Shown here piece by piece: positions 24,942-34,493 of a stretch of DNA of 64,000 nt (the stretch's first letter is position 1; each line of letters starts with the position of its first letter). The stretch comes from SSF14 sp037045585 (lineage in GTDB: Bacteria; Actinomycetota; Acidimicrobiia; Acidimicrobiales; Microtrichaceae). The stretch is taken from contig JBAOIR010000065.1 in NCBI GenBank assembly GCA_037045585.1, forward strand, positions 1-64,000, written 5' to 3'. Under the pieces are notes generated by a model. That model saw only the letters and a program-made list of their open reading frames with translations, did no database searches and was not told the origin of the DNA. The translations under genes were made by a program, and so were the position numbers.

Positions 24942-26174
24942 ATGACCGCCCCACTGGCACCCGACCTGGTGCGCCGCTACGTCGAGCTCGGCCTGCGGCT
25001 GGGGCGGCACAACGCCGACATCGTCGACTCCTATTACGGCCCGACGTCCTGGCGTGACCTGGTCGACGCCGAGCCGGTCACCACGGCCCAAGACCTGGTG
25101 GAGGAGGCGCGCCGCCTCATCCTCGACCTCGATGCCGACGCCAGCGCGGCTGACCACCAGCTCGACACGCAGCGCCGACATTGGCTCCGGTCCCAGACCG
25201 TCGGCCTCCACACCGTGGCGCGAATGCTGCACGGTGATCGCCTGGACTTCATCGACGAGGTCGAGCTGTGCTTCGGGATCCGTCCCGAACGCATCACCGA
25301 GGACGAAGTGCGCGACGCCCAACGCGAACTCGACGGAGCGCTGCGGGGCCCGGGCGGGGGCGCGCCGGCACCGCTCGCCGACCGCGCCGCATCGTTGCGT
25401 GATCGGCACGTCATCCCCGTCGATCGGCTGCGGCCGGTCATCGACAACCTGGCGCAGGAGCTGCGGGAACGCACTCGCACCGCGTTCGGCCTGCCCGACG
25501 GCGAACACGTCACGTTCGATCTCGTGAGCGACAAGCCCTGGTCGGGCTTCAACGTCTACGACGGCAATCTGCACAGCCTCGTGACGATCAACACCGACCT
25601 TCCGGTGCTGGCCACCTCGATCGCCCACCTCGTCGCGCACGAGGCCTACCCGGGTCATCACACCGAGGGGTGTCACAAGGAGGTCGGCCTCGTACGCGAA
25701 CGCGATCGCATCGAGCAGACGATCGCGCTCATCGGCACCCCGGCCTGCCTGCTCGCCGAGGGCCTCGCCGACCTGGGCCTCGAGGCGCTCATGGGCCCCG
25801 ACACCGTGACGGCGGTGGCCCCGATGCTGGCGGATGCCGGCGTCAACTTCGAGGTCGAGCCGGTGCTGGCCATGAGCCACTTCTCCGAGGTCCTCGCCCG
25901 GGCGCGGGGAACGTTGGCCATCCAGCTCCACTCCGACGGCCGCCCCGTCGAGGACGTGATCGCGACGGCCGAGCGCTGGTTCGTCGTCGATCACGCCCGG
26001 GCCACACAGATGGTGCGTTTCCTCACCGACCCCACCTGGCGGGCGTACGTGTTCTGCTACGCCGAGGGCCACCGGCTCTGCCGGGCCTTCATGGGGGGCG
26101 ATCCGCGCCGGTTCGCCCGCCTGCTCGACGAGCAGCTGACCCCCGCGGATCTGATCGCCGGCGCCGCGGCATGA
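24942..26174 (+). CDS. DUF885-like putative metallopeptidase
   Basis: This 410-residue protein has the zinc motif VAHEAYPGHHTE, an H-E-x-x-x-x-H form seen in DUF885 proteins and related to M32-type peptidases, with a downstream acidic helix CLLAEGLADLGLE that could supply the third ligand. It is shorter than typical DUF885 proteins (about 550). No signal peptide is present, so a cytoplasmic peptidase is likely. Its TGA overlaps the ATG of the glycosidase gene (ATGA), which implies co-translation. Confidence 0.78.
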   Translation: MTAPLAPDLVRRYVELGLRLGRHNADIVDSYYGPTSWRDLVDAEPVTTAQDLVEEARRLILDLDADASAADHQLDTQRRHWLRSQTVGLHTVARMLHGDRLDFIDEVELCFGIRPERITEDEVRDAQRELDGALRGPGGGAPAPLADRAASLRDRHVIPVDRLRPVIDNLAQELRERTRTAFGLPDGEHVTFDLVSDKPWSGFNVYDGNLHSLVTINTDLPVLATSIAHLVAHEAYPGHHTEGCHKEVGLVRERDRIEQTIALIGTPACLLAEGLADLGLEALMGPDTVTAVAPMLADAGVNFEVEPVLAMSHFSEVLARARGTLAIQLHSDGRPVEDVIATAERWFVVDHARATQMVRFLTDPTWRAYVFCYAEGHRLCRAFMGGDPRRFARLLDEQLTPADLIAGAAA

Positions 26175-27913
26175 GGCTCCTGGTCGACCGCGCCCGCACG
26201 TTCGCGCTCGGTGGGCCCTCCGGGGACGACGACCTCGCAGCGGTCATCGACGTCACGGCCACCGTCAGCCCCGACGGCCAACGGTGGTCGATGACGATCG
26301 GCAACCCGACCGCGGTCGCCGTCCCGATCCGGCGCATCGGCTGGGTGGTACCGCTCGAGGTGCATGGTCCGCTCCGCATCTTCTGCAACGGCTACCAGTC
26401 ATGGTCGCCGACGGGCGTCGCTACCTTGGGCGTCGACCGGGACCCGTCGACGTCGTCGTCCTTCCTCGAGGTCTTCGGCGGAGCGTTGCACGCCGACCAG
26501 CGCCAAGTGCAGGGCGACGAGCTCCGGTCGGAGCTGTTCACCGTGCTCGCCGACGGCAGCGACGACATCGTTGTCGCGGGGTTCTCCGGCGGTGACCGCC
26601 ACGACGGCACGTTCCGGGTCCGCAACGGCGCCGGCGGTCCCGAGCTGGTGATCGAGGCGTTCCTCGGCGGAGCGCATCTCCCGGTCGGCGGTGAGCGGGT
26701 GCTGCACGACGTGCTCGTGCTCCCGGGCGCGACAGGTGAGCACAGCGCGCTGCTCGACCGATGGGCCACCGACGTCGGTCGAGCTGCGAGCGCCCGAGTG
26801 GAGGCGCCGTACCAAGTGGGGTGGTGCTCCTGGTACCACTACTTCCACAAGATCGACGAGGCCGCGCTCGACGCCAACCTCGCGCTCGCCGGAGACTGGC
26901 CCTTCGACGTCTTCCAGCTCGACGACGGCTACCAGCCCGCCATCGGCGATTGGCTGCGTACCAACGACACCTTCGATTCGGACCTCGACGCGATCGCGGC
27001 CCGGATCTCCGCCGCCGGCCGCCGGCCCGGCATCTGGCTCGCCCCGTTCTCGATGCACCCGAACTACGAGATGTTCGGCCGTCATCCCGAGTGGCTGGCG
27101 ACCACCACCGATGGTGCCGGCCCCATCCCGTCGATGATCCAGGACATCTGGGACGGGGTCGCCTACGCACTCGACGTCACCCGGCCCGAGGTGCTCGACC
27201 ACCTCGAGGGCATCGCCCGGGGACTCCATGACGCCGGATTCTCCTACCTCAAACTGGACTTCACCTACGCGCCGAGCTTCGACGGGATCTACGCCGACAT
27301 GACGCAGACCCCGGCCGAGCGGGTGCGGGCGGCCTTCGCTGCGATCCGTCGTGGTGCCGGCGACGACGCCTTCCTCCTTGGCTGCGGTGCCCCGCTCGCC
27401 AGCGTCCTCGGCCTGGTCGACGGCATGCGCATCGGTCCCGACGTCGCGCCGAACTGGGAGCCGTCGCCCGATCATGTCGGGATGAACGGCTACGAGGAGA
27501 CGTCGCCGTCCACCCGCAACGCGTGGCAGTCGACCCTGGCTCGGTCCTTCATGCACCGCCGCTTCTGGCTCAACGACCCCGATTGCATCATGCTGCGCAC
27601 AGAGCACACCGACCTGGCGCCCGAATCGGCACGCGCGTGGGCGCTCGCGGTCGGGGCCTCCGGTGGCATGGCGTTGGTGTCCGATGATCTGTCGTTGCTC
27701 GGTCCGGCGGAGCGCGAGCTGCTCGACGAGGTCGTCACGCTCGGCCGAATGGTCGACGACGAGATCCGCGCCGGCGCCCCGGCACCCTCGAGCCCCGACC
27801 TGATGGACCATCGCACCCCGACGACCCTCGTCGCCGGTCGGACCCACATCGTCGGCACACCCGACGCCGGCACGGCCGAACTGCACCACGACCGAGAGCA
27901 ACCGACACCATGA
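26171..27913 (+). CDS. GH36-family alpha-galactosidase-like glycosidase
   Basis: The 580-residue protein has a glycoside hydrolase clan-D TIM barrel. The entry strand QVGWCSWYHYF and DVFQLDDGYQPAIGDW precede the nucleophile Asp in SYLKLDFTYA and the acid/base Asp in GMRIGPDVAPNW. An N-terminal beta-domain (about 1-205) matches the usual GH36 arrangement. It should hydrolyse alpha-galactosides or related sugars; no signal peptide means the substrate is imported or internal. ATG 26171 overlaps the upstream stop (ATGA), and its own stop overlaps the next ATG. No sugar transporter is nearby, which is unusual for a GH36 gene. Confidence 0.88.
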   Translation: MRLLVDRARTFALGGPSGDDDLAAVIDVTATVSPDGQRWSMTIGNPTAVAVPIRRIGWVVPLEVHGPLRIFCNGYQSWSPTGVATLGVDRDPSTSSSFLEVFGGALHADQRQVQGDELRSELFTVLADGSDDIVVAGFSGGDRHDGTFRVRNGAGGPELVIEAFLGGAHLPVGGERVLHDVLVLPGATGEHSALLDRWATDVGRAASARVEAPYQVGWCSWYHYFHKIDEAALDANLALAGDWPFDVFQLDDGYQPAIGDWLRTNDTFDSDLDAIAARISAAGRRPGIWLAPFSMHPNYEMFGRHPEWLATTTDGAGPIPSMIQDIWDGVAYALDVTRPEVLDHLEGIARGLHDAGFSYLKLDFTYAPSFDGIYADMTQTPAERVRAAFAAIRRGAGDDAFLLGCGAPLASVLGLVDGMRIGPDVAPNWEPSPDHVGMNGYEETSPSTRNAWQSTLARSFMHRRFWLNDPDCIMLRTEHTDLAPESARAWALAVGASGGMALVSDDLSLLGPAERELLDEVVTLGRMVDDEIRAGAPAPSSPDLMDHRTPTTLVAGRTHIVGTPDAGTAELHHDREQPTP

Positions 27914-28782
27914 GCGACGCCACTACCGGCCTGCCCCTCCCCGACCCGATCCGACCGCCGCACCTCGTCGACGCCGGCGAGATCGACTCGCGCCTCCTGC
28001 CCGTCCCCGTTCGGGTCGGCGCCTGGGTCGAACTCGTCGACGGGGCGCTCGTCGGCCACCTGCGCGTGCATCCCACCCTCACCCGGCACGGGGTCCTCGA
28101 ACCGACGGCACTCGTGACGATGATCGACATGCTCGGTGGCCTGTCCGCCGACGACGACGTCGAACACTGGGTGTTCACGTCGAACATGTCGCTCCGCATG
28201 CCACCGGTGCCGGCGCCCGACGCGCTCCGCTGCACCGTGAGCACACTTCGCGCCGGTGCCCGGTCGTCGACGTCGGAGATCCTCATCAACGACGCTGGTG
28301 GAGCTCCGCTCGGCATGGGGTTCGTGTCGTTCTCGCGGGTGCCGCGCCGCCCCACCGACCTTCCCAAGCCCGAGTTCGACCTCGAGATCGTGGGTGAGCG
28401 CTGGTCGAGGATCGAGCCGCTCGACGAGCCACCTCGCGATGCCGCCGGCATGCGGGTGATGGACGCTGCGGCCGGGCATCTCGAGCTCGACCTCGCCGAC
28501 AAGGTCAACAATCCGGCCGGCGCCCTGCACGGTGCGATGATCGGCATGCTGCTGGCCGCTGCGGCCGAGACCCTCGCCGACACGACCGTCGGGGGCGCTC
28601 ATGTCGCCGGCGACCTCGACATCCGGTACCTCAACCAGGCCCGCAGCGGTCCGGTAGCCACCCGGGCGCGCTTCGTCGGCGACCCGGAGCTCGGTTCGGT
28701 CGTTGTCGACCTCGTCGACCACGGCCGCGACGATGTTCTCGTCGCCGTGGCGACCGTGCGCACCTACCGGGTCGGCAACTGA
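27910..28782 (+). CDS. Hotdog-fold acyl-CoA thioesterase-like protein (tandem domains)
   Basis: The 290-residue protein appears to hold two hotdog domains. The first (about 35-150) contains LEPTALVTMIDMLGG and the second (about 170-290) NNPAGALHGAMIGMLLAAAAE, which is the PaaI/thioesterase helix motif. Such tandem proteins hydrolyse acyl-CoA thioesters. The ATG overlaps the GH36 stop (ATGA). Its last 19 bp overlap the 3' end of the convergent phosphopantetheinyl transferase gene. Confidence 0.8.
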   Translation: MSDATTGLPLPDPIRPPHLVDAGEIDSRLLPVPVRVGAWVELVDGALVGHLRVHPTLTRHGVLEPTALVTMIDMLGGLSADDDVEHWVFTSNMSLRMPPVPAPDALRCTVSTLRAGARSSTSEILINDAGGAPLGMGFVSFSRVPRRPTDLPKPEFDLEIVGERWSRIEPLDEPPRDAAGMRVMDAAAGHLELDLADKVNNPAGALHGAMIGMLLAAAAETLADTTVGGAHVAGDLDIRYLNQARSGPVATRARFVGDPELGSVVVDLVDHGRDDVLVAVATVRTYRVGN

Positions 28783-29387
28783 CCCCACGCGACCGACACC
28801 ACGAGGTCGCGCCAGTTCGTCGTCCAGCAGTTCCACGGGCTCCCGTCGAGCATCACCACGTCGGCCACCGTGTCGATGTCGGCGAGCTCGCGGCGCAGAC
28901 CGTGGCCGGCCGCCTTCAGCACGGCCTCCTTGCGGGTCCACATGCGGATGAGGGCCCGGTTCAACGCGTCGCCCTCGAGGCCCTCGATCGCCGACTGTTC
29001 GGCAACGCTCAACACCCGGCGGGCGAAGCGCTCGGGTTCCACCGTGCGACGGTCGGCCCGTTCGATGTCGACGCCGATCTCGAGCCCCAACCCGAAGGCC
29101 GCGGCGACGTGGTCGTCGGCGTCGCTCAGGTTGAACGCGAAGGGCGAGGGGGCGCCACCGAGGCGGGGTTTGCCGCGGTCCGCCCGGTCGATCTCGATGT
29201 CGGCCGGATCCACGCCGAGGTGCCGCGCCGCGACCAGCTGCACGATCGTGCGGCCGTCGACCGCGCCGGCCGACGGCCCGCCGTGGACGAGCACGACCGG
29301 GGCATCGACGCGGAGCGGCGGTAGGTCGTCGGGATCGAAGGCGCGGACGACGGGGATCGCTCCACCCTTCGTTGTGGCTGCGGCCAC
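28764..29387 (-). CDS. 4'-phosphopantetheinyl transferase, Sfp type
   Basis: The 207-residue protein has the Sfp-family motifs: GKPRLGGAPSPFAFNLSD near the middle, IGVDIERADRR with the Mg-binding D-x-E, and MWTRKEAVLKAAGHGL, the W-x-x-K-E-A-x-x-K helix. It would transfer the phosphopantetheine arm of CoA to carrier proteins. No polyketide or peptide synthetase is in the window, so its carrier is elsewhere. The start is GTG; the exact codon is uncertain. It may be transcribed with the acyl-CoA dehydrogenase 24 nt upstream. Confidence 0.88.
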   Translation of the reverse strand: MAAATTKGGAIPVVRAFDPDDLPPLRVDAPVVLVHGGPSAGAVDGRTIVQLVAARHLGVDPADIEIDRADRGKPRLGGAPSPFAFNLSDADDHVAAAFGLGLEIGVDIERADRRTVEPERFARRVLSVAEQSAIEGLEGDALNRALIRMWTRKEAVLKAAGHGLRRELADIDTVADVVMLDGSPWNCWTTNWRDLVVSVAWGQLPTR

Positions 29388-29411
29388 CGGCGCTGCGCTC
29401 CGGTGCCTCCG

Positions 29412-31016
29412 TCAGCCCTTCTGGTGGTTCTCGACGAGGCGGCGGGCGATGACCTTGAGGCACAACGTCTCATCCGCGCCCTCGAAGATCGACAGCACGC
29501 GGGCGTCGACGAAGTAGCGGCTCACGTCGTACTCCTCGGCGTAGCCCATGCCGCCGTGGATCTGCATGGCCTCGCGGGTGACCCACTCGGCCGCCTTGCA
29601 CACGTACGCCTTGACGAGCGACGCCTCGAGCTGGCCCTCGCCCTTGGCCATGAGGCGGGCGACGTCGTAGGAGAACTGGCGGGACGCCTGGATGATGACC
29701 GCCATGCGAGCGAGCTTGGCCTGCGTGAGCTGGTAGTCGCCGACGGCCTTGCCGAACACCTTGCGGTCGCCGGCGTACGCGAGGGCCGACTCGTACGCGG
29801 CCTGCATGACGCCGACGGCGCGGGCCGCGGTCTGGAGCCGGCCGTTCTCGAACCCGGCCATCTGGTAGTAGAAGCCCTTGCCCTTGCCACCGTCGAGACC
29901 GATCAGGTTGGCGGCTGGCACGAACCAGTCCTCCAGCGCGATCTCATAGGAGTGCATACCGCGGTAGCCGATGGTGTCGATCGGGCGACCCTCCATCTTT
30001 CCGGCGCCGGGGCCCTCCATGTCGTTCTGGTGCACCACGAAGCCGTGACCCTCGCCGCGCAGCTTGGGGACGATGAACATCGACAGGCCGCGGTGGCCGA
30101 TCGAACGGTCGGGGTCGGTACGGGCGAGCACCATCAGGACATCAGCGCGGGCACCGAACGTGCACCACGTCTTGACGCCGTTGATGACGTAGCCCTCGAC
30201 GCCGTCCTCGGTCGTCGCAGTGGCCGACACGGTGACGCCGGCGACGTCGGATCCGAAGTCGGGCTCGGTCACGGCGACGGCGTTCATGACCTCGGCCGAC
30301 GCGAGCTTGGGAAGCCACTCGTGCTTCTGCTCCTCGGTGCCACCGGCCTCGAGGGCCCGGGCGAGGATCTCGGGGCGGGTGATCAGCGAACCGCCGGCGC
30401 CGAGGGAGCCGCGGGACAGTTCCTCGGTCGCGACGACCATGCCGATGTAGTCGCCGTCGGTGCCGGAGGCGAAGCCGCCGTACTCCTCGGCGATGCTGAG
30501 GCCGAAGGCGCCCATCTCGGCGAGCCCCGTGATGATGTCCTCGGGGATGTCGCCATTGTGGCGGTGGATGTGCTCGGCGACCGGCTTGAGCTTCTCGTCG
30601 GCGAAGCGGCGGAAGGCATCCTGCACCATCTCGAAGTCGTCGCTCAGGTGACGAGGCCCGGCCGTGCCCGCCAACCCGGCGAGGAACTCGGGGTTGCGGT
30701 AGGTCGCCACGTACTCACGGGTCGAGTCGAAGGCGTCGAAGCCGACACCCCACTCCGACTCGCGACCGAACACCTTGCCGGCCAGCTCGGCGATGGCGTC
30801 GGCGATGAAGGCGTTCGCGATCGATGCCTCGACGTCGCCCTTGATGCCGTAGCCCAACAGGCTCTGGCCGGTCTGCACCGCGGCGGCCGCGTGGGCCACG
30901 TCGTAGGCGAGGACCTGGTTCTCGTCGAGGCCGATCTCGGCGAGCCGGGCGATGCCGGCGGCCACGACCTGGTTGGCAGCCTCGAGGGCGCTTGCAGCAG
31001 CGGTCAGATCAATCAT
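29412..31016 (-). CDS. Acyl-CoA dehydrogenase with helical N-terminal extension
   Basis: This 534-residue flavoenzyme has about 130 extra N-terminal residues before the classical fold (DDFEMVQDAFRRFADEKL). Core motifs are present: AVTEPDFGSDVAG, GYVINGVKTWCTFG, and the C-terminal QIHGGMGYAEEYDVSRYFVDAR with SIFEGADETL. The catalytic base is likely the Glu of FEGADE, as in medium/short-chain enzymes, but this is inferred. TAACCT (minus strand, 31024-31029) 7 nt before ATG 31016 supports a leaderless start. Downstream lies the phosphopantetheinyl transferase gene. Confidence 0.9.
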   Translation of the reverse strand: MIDLTAAASALEAANQVVAAGIARLAEIGLDENQVLAYDVAHAAAAVQTGQSLLGYGIKGDVEASIANAFIADAIAELAGKVFGRESEWGVGFDAFDSTREYVATYRNPEFLAGLAGTAGPRHLSDDFEMVQDAFRRFADEKLKPVAEHIHRHNGDIPEDIITGLAEMGAFGLSIAEEYGGFASGTDGDYIGMVVATEELSRGSLGAGGSLITRPEILARALEAGGTEEQKHEWLPKLASAEVMNAVAVTEPDFGSDVAGVTVSATATTEDGVEGYVINGVKTWCTFGARADVLMVLARTDPDRSIGHRGLSMFIVPKLRGEGHGFVVHQNDMEGPGAGKMEGRPIDTIGYRGMHSYEIALEDWFVPAANLIGLDGGKGKGFYYQMAGFENGRLQTAARAVGVMQAAYESALAYAGDRKVFGKAVGDYQLTQAKLARMAVIIQASRQFSYDVARLMAKGEGQLEASLVKAYVCKAAEWVTREAMQIHGGMGYAEEYDVSRYFVDARVLSIFEGADETLCLKVIARRLVENHQKG

Positions 31017-31026
31017 GGAGCCGAGG

Positions 31027-33558
31027 TTACCCGCGGGTAACCGGAGCTCCCAAGGTGGTCGGGGAGGCGCTGAAGTCGCGGCGATCGTCGAGGAAACGCT
31101 GCAACTCCTCGAACGGGAGCGGACGACTGATCAGGTACCCCTGGGCAACGTCGCAGCCGAGCCGGTGGAGGTGGTCCCACTGCTGCACGGTCTCCACCCC
31201 CTCGCCCACGACCGACACGCCCAGCGCGTGACCGAGGTCGATGATCGAACGCACTACGACGTCGTCGCCGTCGGTGATGTCGGCGACGAAGGAACGATCG
31301 ATCTTGATCTCGTCGATCGGCAGGTCGCGGAGGTACGACAGCGACGAGTAGCCCGTGCCGAAGTCGTCGATGGACACCTCGACGCCTTCCGACCGGAGCC
31401 GCTGCAGCACCTGCATCGCGACCGAGGGGTCGTCCATGATCTCGCTCTCGGTGAGCTCGACGCGCAACGAACTCGACGGCAGGTCGTGCGCAGCGAGCGC
31501 TTTCAGGATGCCGTCGACGAGGTCGGGGGAGTAGAGGTTGCGGACCGACAGGTTGACGGCGACGGGCAGGTCGTGGCCCACGCTGCGGAGGTGGGCGGCG
31601 TCGGCGACGGCGACGCGGATGACGAACTGGGTCAGCTCCTGGATCAGGCCCGACACCTCGGCGAGCGAGATGAACTCGTCGGGCGGGAGCATGCCCCACG
31701 TCGGGTGCACCCAGCGCACCAGCGCCTCGAGGCCCTCGATCTCTCCGGAGCCGAAGTGCACCCGGGGCTGGTAGTGCAGCATCAACTCGCTGTTCCCGAC
31801 CGCGGTGCGCAGGTCGCTCAGCAGCTGCAGCCGCCGGATCCCGGCGGTCGACTGCTCGGGGGTGAACAGCGAGACACCGGTGCCCCCCGTCTTGGCGCGG
31901 TACATCGCGGCGTCGGCGCGTTGCATCAGCCCGTCGGCATCGGACGCATGCTCGGGGTACAGCGCGATGCCGACGCTCACGTTGGTCTGGAGCGTGACCC
32001 CGTCGATCACGATCGGCTCGGCGAACCTCCGCCCGATGTGCGCCGCGAGCTCGAGGGCCTGTCGCGGCGTGCCGCCCTCGACGATCATGGCGAACTCGTC
32101 GCCGCCGAGCCGGGCGATCACGTGCTCGTCGCCCGCGATGGCACTCAGGCGACCACTCAACTCGACGAGCAGCCGGTCGCCGTGGTGATGACCGAGCGAG
32201 TCGTTGACCTCCTTGAACTGGTTGAGGTCCATCATCAGGAGCGCGCCCTGGCAGGCGCCGTCCGCGCCGTCGGCGCACGCCGTCAGCGCGGCGTCGAGCC
32301 GCTGGGCGAGGAACGCCCGGCTGGGCAAGCCCGTGAGCGCGTCGTGGTTCGCCTGGTGCCGAAGCGCCTTCTCGGCGTTGGCCCGCTCGGTGATGTCCTC
32401 GTAGGAGACCCCGACGTAGTCGCCACCGAGGGCGAACGCCTCGATGTTGACGCGGCGGTCACGGCCGTCGCGGTCGATCCACGATCGCTCGTGTTTCGTG
32501 AGCGACGTTCCGGTCCGACGGACCTCGGCGAAGGCCTCCAGGTTCCCGGGCTGGCTGTCCACCACCGCGTAGCGGCGGGGCCACTCCTGCACGAGTTCCT
32601 CGAGGGTCGCGTCGACGTTCTCGCACGGGACGCGGTTCGCCGCGACCATGCGGATCGCTGCGACATCGTCGGGGTCGGTGATCTCGAGGATCTGCAGTGC
32701 CAGCGGGATCTGGTCCACGAACATGCTGAGCTGGCTGGCCTCGGCCTCGGCGAGCGCCTGTCGGCTCACGTCGACGAGGACCCCACGGATCTTCGTACGA
32801 CCCGAACCCACCTCGAGCACACGGGTGATCTCGAGGATGTGCACCACCCGACCGTCCTCGGCGTACATGCGGTAGGTCGCCTGGTGGGAGACCCCGGCGA
32901 TCGACTGCACGTTCGATTCGACCCACGCTGCGTGGTCGTCAGGGTGCAGCCTCGACTCCCACCACGCCGGCTCGAGCCACTCGGTGCGGGTGAAGCCGAG
33001 CATCTTGCCGACGTGGTCGTTGACGTACGTCAACGGTTGCCCGATTCCCGGCGACTCGAACACGACGACCTGCAGTTGGTCGAGGATGTCGCTGTAACGG
33101 GCGCGGACGCTGCGCTCCTCCTCGGCGGCGTCGCCGACGAGGCCACAGTTGCCGAGCCCGGCGACCACGAACACCCCGACCGCGATCGGCCAGAGATCGG
33201 CGCCGGTGACGAGCCCGACCGTGACGTACGCCGGGACCGACACCGCGAGGAGGCCGAGGGCGAAGCGTCGACCGTGCGAGATCACCGTGACCGGCAGTCC
33301 GATTGCGTTGACCATGATCGCCCAGATCAGGGTCTCGGGGATCAGGAGTCCGGCCGCGCAGGCGAGTGCGTGGTCGAACGCGGCCATGCCCCACGGCATG
33401 CGCCCGGTGGCGGCGACGATGCGCCCGAGCGCGAGGTTCTGGACCGCGGTGGCTGCGGCGAACACCGTCGCGAACCACAGGCGGTGCGGGCCGAACATCG
33501 GAGCGATCGCGATGATCCCGAACAACGTCACGCCGAGGACCCAACGACCGATCAGCAT
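31027..33558 (-). CDS. Membrane PAS-PAS-GGDEF-EAL cyclic-di-GMP protein
   Basis: The 843-residue protein has several N-terminal hydrophobic helices (about 1-145), two PAS-like domains (about 155-400; GVLVDVSRQ and VSYEDITERANAEKAL mark their ends), GGDEF (about 405-565) and EAL (about 575-830). GGDEF is intact as RLGGDEFAM, and EAL keeps EGLEALVRW, DDFGTGYSSLSY and VVGEGVET, so both synthesis and breakdown of c-di-GMP are possible. The protein probably senses a signal through the PAS domains. No ribosome site is obvious; the reading frame is open upstream of ATG 33558, but without another conventional start. Confidence 0.9.
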   Translation of the reverse strand: MLIGRWVLGVTLFGIIAIAPMFGPHRLWFATVFAAATAVQNLALGRIVAATGRMPWGMAAFDHALACAAGLLIPETLIWAIMVNAIGLPVTVISHGRRFALGLLAVSVPAYVTVGLVTGADLWPIAVGVFVVAGLGNCGLVGDAAEEERSVRARYSDILDQLQVVVFESPGIGQPLTYVNDHVGKMLGFTRTEWLEPAWWESRLHPDDHAAWVESNVQSIAGVSHQATYRMYAEDGRVVHILEITRVLEVGSGRTKIRGVLVDVSRQALAEAEASQLSMFVDQIPLALQILEITDPDDVAAIRMVAANRVPCENVDATLEELVQEWPRRYAVVDSQPGNLEAFAEVRRTGTSLTKHERSWIDRDGRDRRVNIEAFALGGDYVGVSYEDITERANAEKALRHQANHDALTGLPSRAFLAQRLDAALTACADGADGACQGALLMMDLNQFKEVNDSLGHHHGDRLLVELSGRLSAIAGDEHVIARLGGDEFAMIVEGGTPRQALELAAHIGRRFAEPIVIDGVTLQTNVSVGIALYPEHASDADGLMQRADAAMYRAKTGGTGVSLFTPEQSTAGIRRLQLLSDLRTAVGNSELMLHYQPRVHFGSGEIEGLEALVRWVHPTWGMLPPDEFISLAEVSGLIQELTQFVIRVAVADAAHLRSVGHDLPVAVNLSVRNLYSPDLVDGILKALAAHDLPSSSLRVELTESEIMDDPSVAMQVLQRLRSEGVEVSIDDFGTGYSSLSYLRDLPIDEIKIDRSFVADITDGDDVVVRSIIDLGHALGVSVVGEGVETVQQWDHLHRLGCDVAQGYLISRPLPFEELQRFLDDRRDFSASPTTLGAPVTRG

Positions 33559-33770
33559 TCGCCGCCAGTAGGCGAACGGCAGCTCGGACGCAGATGTGGT
33601 CTCGGTGATCCGCCGGGCGATCCCCCGGCGCAGCGCACCAACCCGCCCGTCTTCGGGCGCGGCGACACCATCGACGTCGTCGGGGCGCGGGGCCGGAGCG
33701 CTGAGAACCGTTCTGATGGAACATCTTTCGGCTCGCTCGGGGGGCCTCGCTGAACCTTTCTCGGTGCGCC

Positions 33771-33792
33771 CCCTTCGCTCAGGTTCGTTGCC
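33771..33792 (+). repeat. Short repeat R1 (CCTTCGCTCAGGTTCG family)
   Basis: This is a short version of the repeat also found at 33808-33867 and 34404-34457. It shares only the left core CCTTCGCTCAGGTTCG and the following TTGCC with copy R2. Confidence 0.7.
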
Positions 33793-33807
33793 GGGTCCTG
33801 ATGTCGC

Positions 33808-33867
33808 CGGCCACCTTCGCTCAGGTTCGTTGCCTCGTCCCTCGGCAACTTCTTACGCTGCGGTACC
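33808..33867 (+). repeat. Repeat R2, upstream of the MaoC-like gene
   Basis: The left arm (33808-33829) contains CCACCTTCGCTCAGGTTCG and the right arm (33850-33867) is TTCTTACGCTGCGGTACC. Both arms recur exactly in R3 at 34404-34457; only the middle differs in sequence and length (20 versus 14 nt). Confidence 0.8.
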
Positions 33868-33887
33868 GGCGACTACCGTTGGCGGCC

Positions 33888-34397
33888 GTGACAACGCACG
33901 ATCGACCCTTCGGCCGCCACCTCGAGGATTTCGAGGTCGGCGACATCTACAAGCACTGGCCCGGCAAGACGATCACCGAGTACGACGATCATCTGTTCTG
34001 CATGATCACGATGAACCACCACCCGTTGCACACCAACGCCTGGTTCGCCGAGAGCTCGGTCCAGGGTCGCAACGTGGTCGTCGGCAACCTCGTCTACTCG
34101 CTGATCCTCGGCATGAGCGTGCCCGACGTCTCCGGTGCGGCCATCGCCAACCTCGAGGTCGAGACGCTCCAGCACAAGAACCCGACGTTCCACGGCGACA
34201 CGATCTACGCCGAGACCCGGGTGCTCGAGAAGCGCGAGTCGTCCAAGGGCGACCGCGGCATCGTCACCGTCGAGACCAAGGGCTTCAACCAGGACGGCCT
34301 CGAGGTCTGCTACTTCAAGCGCAAGGTCATGGTCTGGAAGCGCGACTCGGCACCGGGCCGGGTGCGCCCCTACGACGACGCCGGATGGTCCGAATGA
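33888..34397 (+). CDS. MaoC-like (hotdog) dehydratase/hydratase family protein
   Basis: This 169-residue hotdog protein has HLEDFEVGDIYKHWPGKTI, then NHHPLHTNAWFAES, where the Asn-His pair resembles the catalytic D/N-x-x-x-x-H of enoyl-CoA hydratase 2 (MaoC) proteins. It would hydrate enoyl-CoA or mesaconyl-type CoA esters. GTG 33888 is placed by TACCGT (33874-33879) 8 nt upstream. The gene sits between two copies of a dispersed repeat, so this block may have been duplicated or moved. Confidence 0.8.
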   Translation: MTTHDRPFGRHLEDFEVGDIYKHWPGKTITEYDDHLFCMITMNHHPLHTNAWFAESSVQGRNVVVGNLVYSLILGMSVPDVSGAAIANLEVETLQHKNPTFHGDTIYAETRVLEKRESSKGDRGIVTVETKGFNQDGLEVCYFKRKVMVWKRDSAPGRVRPYDDAGWSE

Positions 34398-34403
34398 TGG
34401 CCT

Positions 34404-34457
34404 CGGCCACCTTCGCTCAGGTTCGCTCGCTGCGCTCGCTTCTTACGCTGCGGTACC
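34404..34457 (+). repeat. Repeat R3, downstream of the MaoC-like gene
   Basis: It starts 6 bp after the MaoC-like stop codon. Its left arm (34404-34425) and right arm (34440-34457) are identical to those of R2, while the 14-nt middle (CTCGCTGCGCTCGC) differs. The three copies are in the same orientation. Confidence 0.8.
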
Positions 34458-34493
34458 TCGGCTGGACCGACGCCGAGGCCGAGGGCTGAGACG

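Larger units (their letters stand above)
33559..33887. other. Gene-free stretch with dispersed repeats
   Basis: This 329-bp gap between divergent genes contains no supported gene. It holds two copies of a CCTTCGCTCAGGTTCG repeat (R1, R2) and, at its right end, the TACCGT hexamer that serves the MaoC-like gene. The frame of the GGDEF-EAL gene stays open through part of it, so a slightly longer N-terminus cannot be excluded. Confidence 0.6.

Noticed and set aside
24018..26072. A long minus-strand frame over 24-26 kb
   Set aside because: It is a GC-driven shadow of the plus-strand dienelactone hydrolase and DUF885-like genes, with no recognisable domain.
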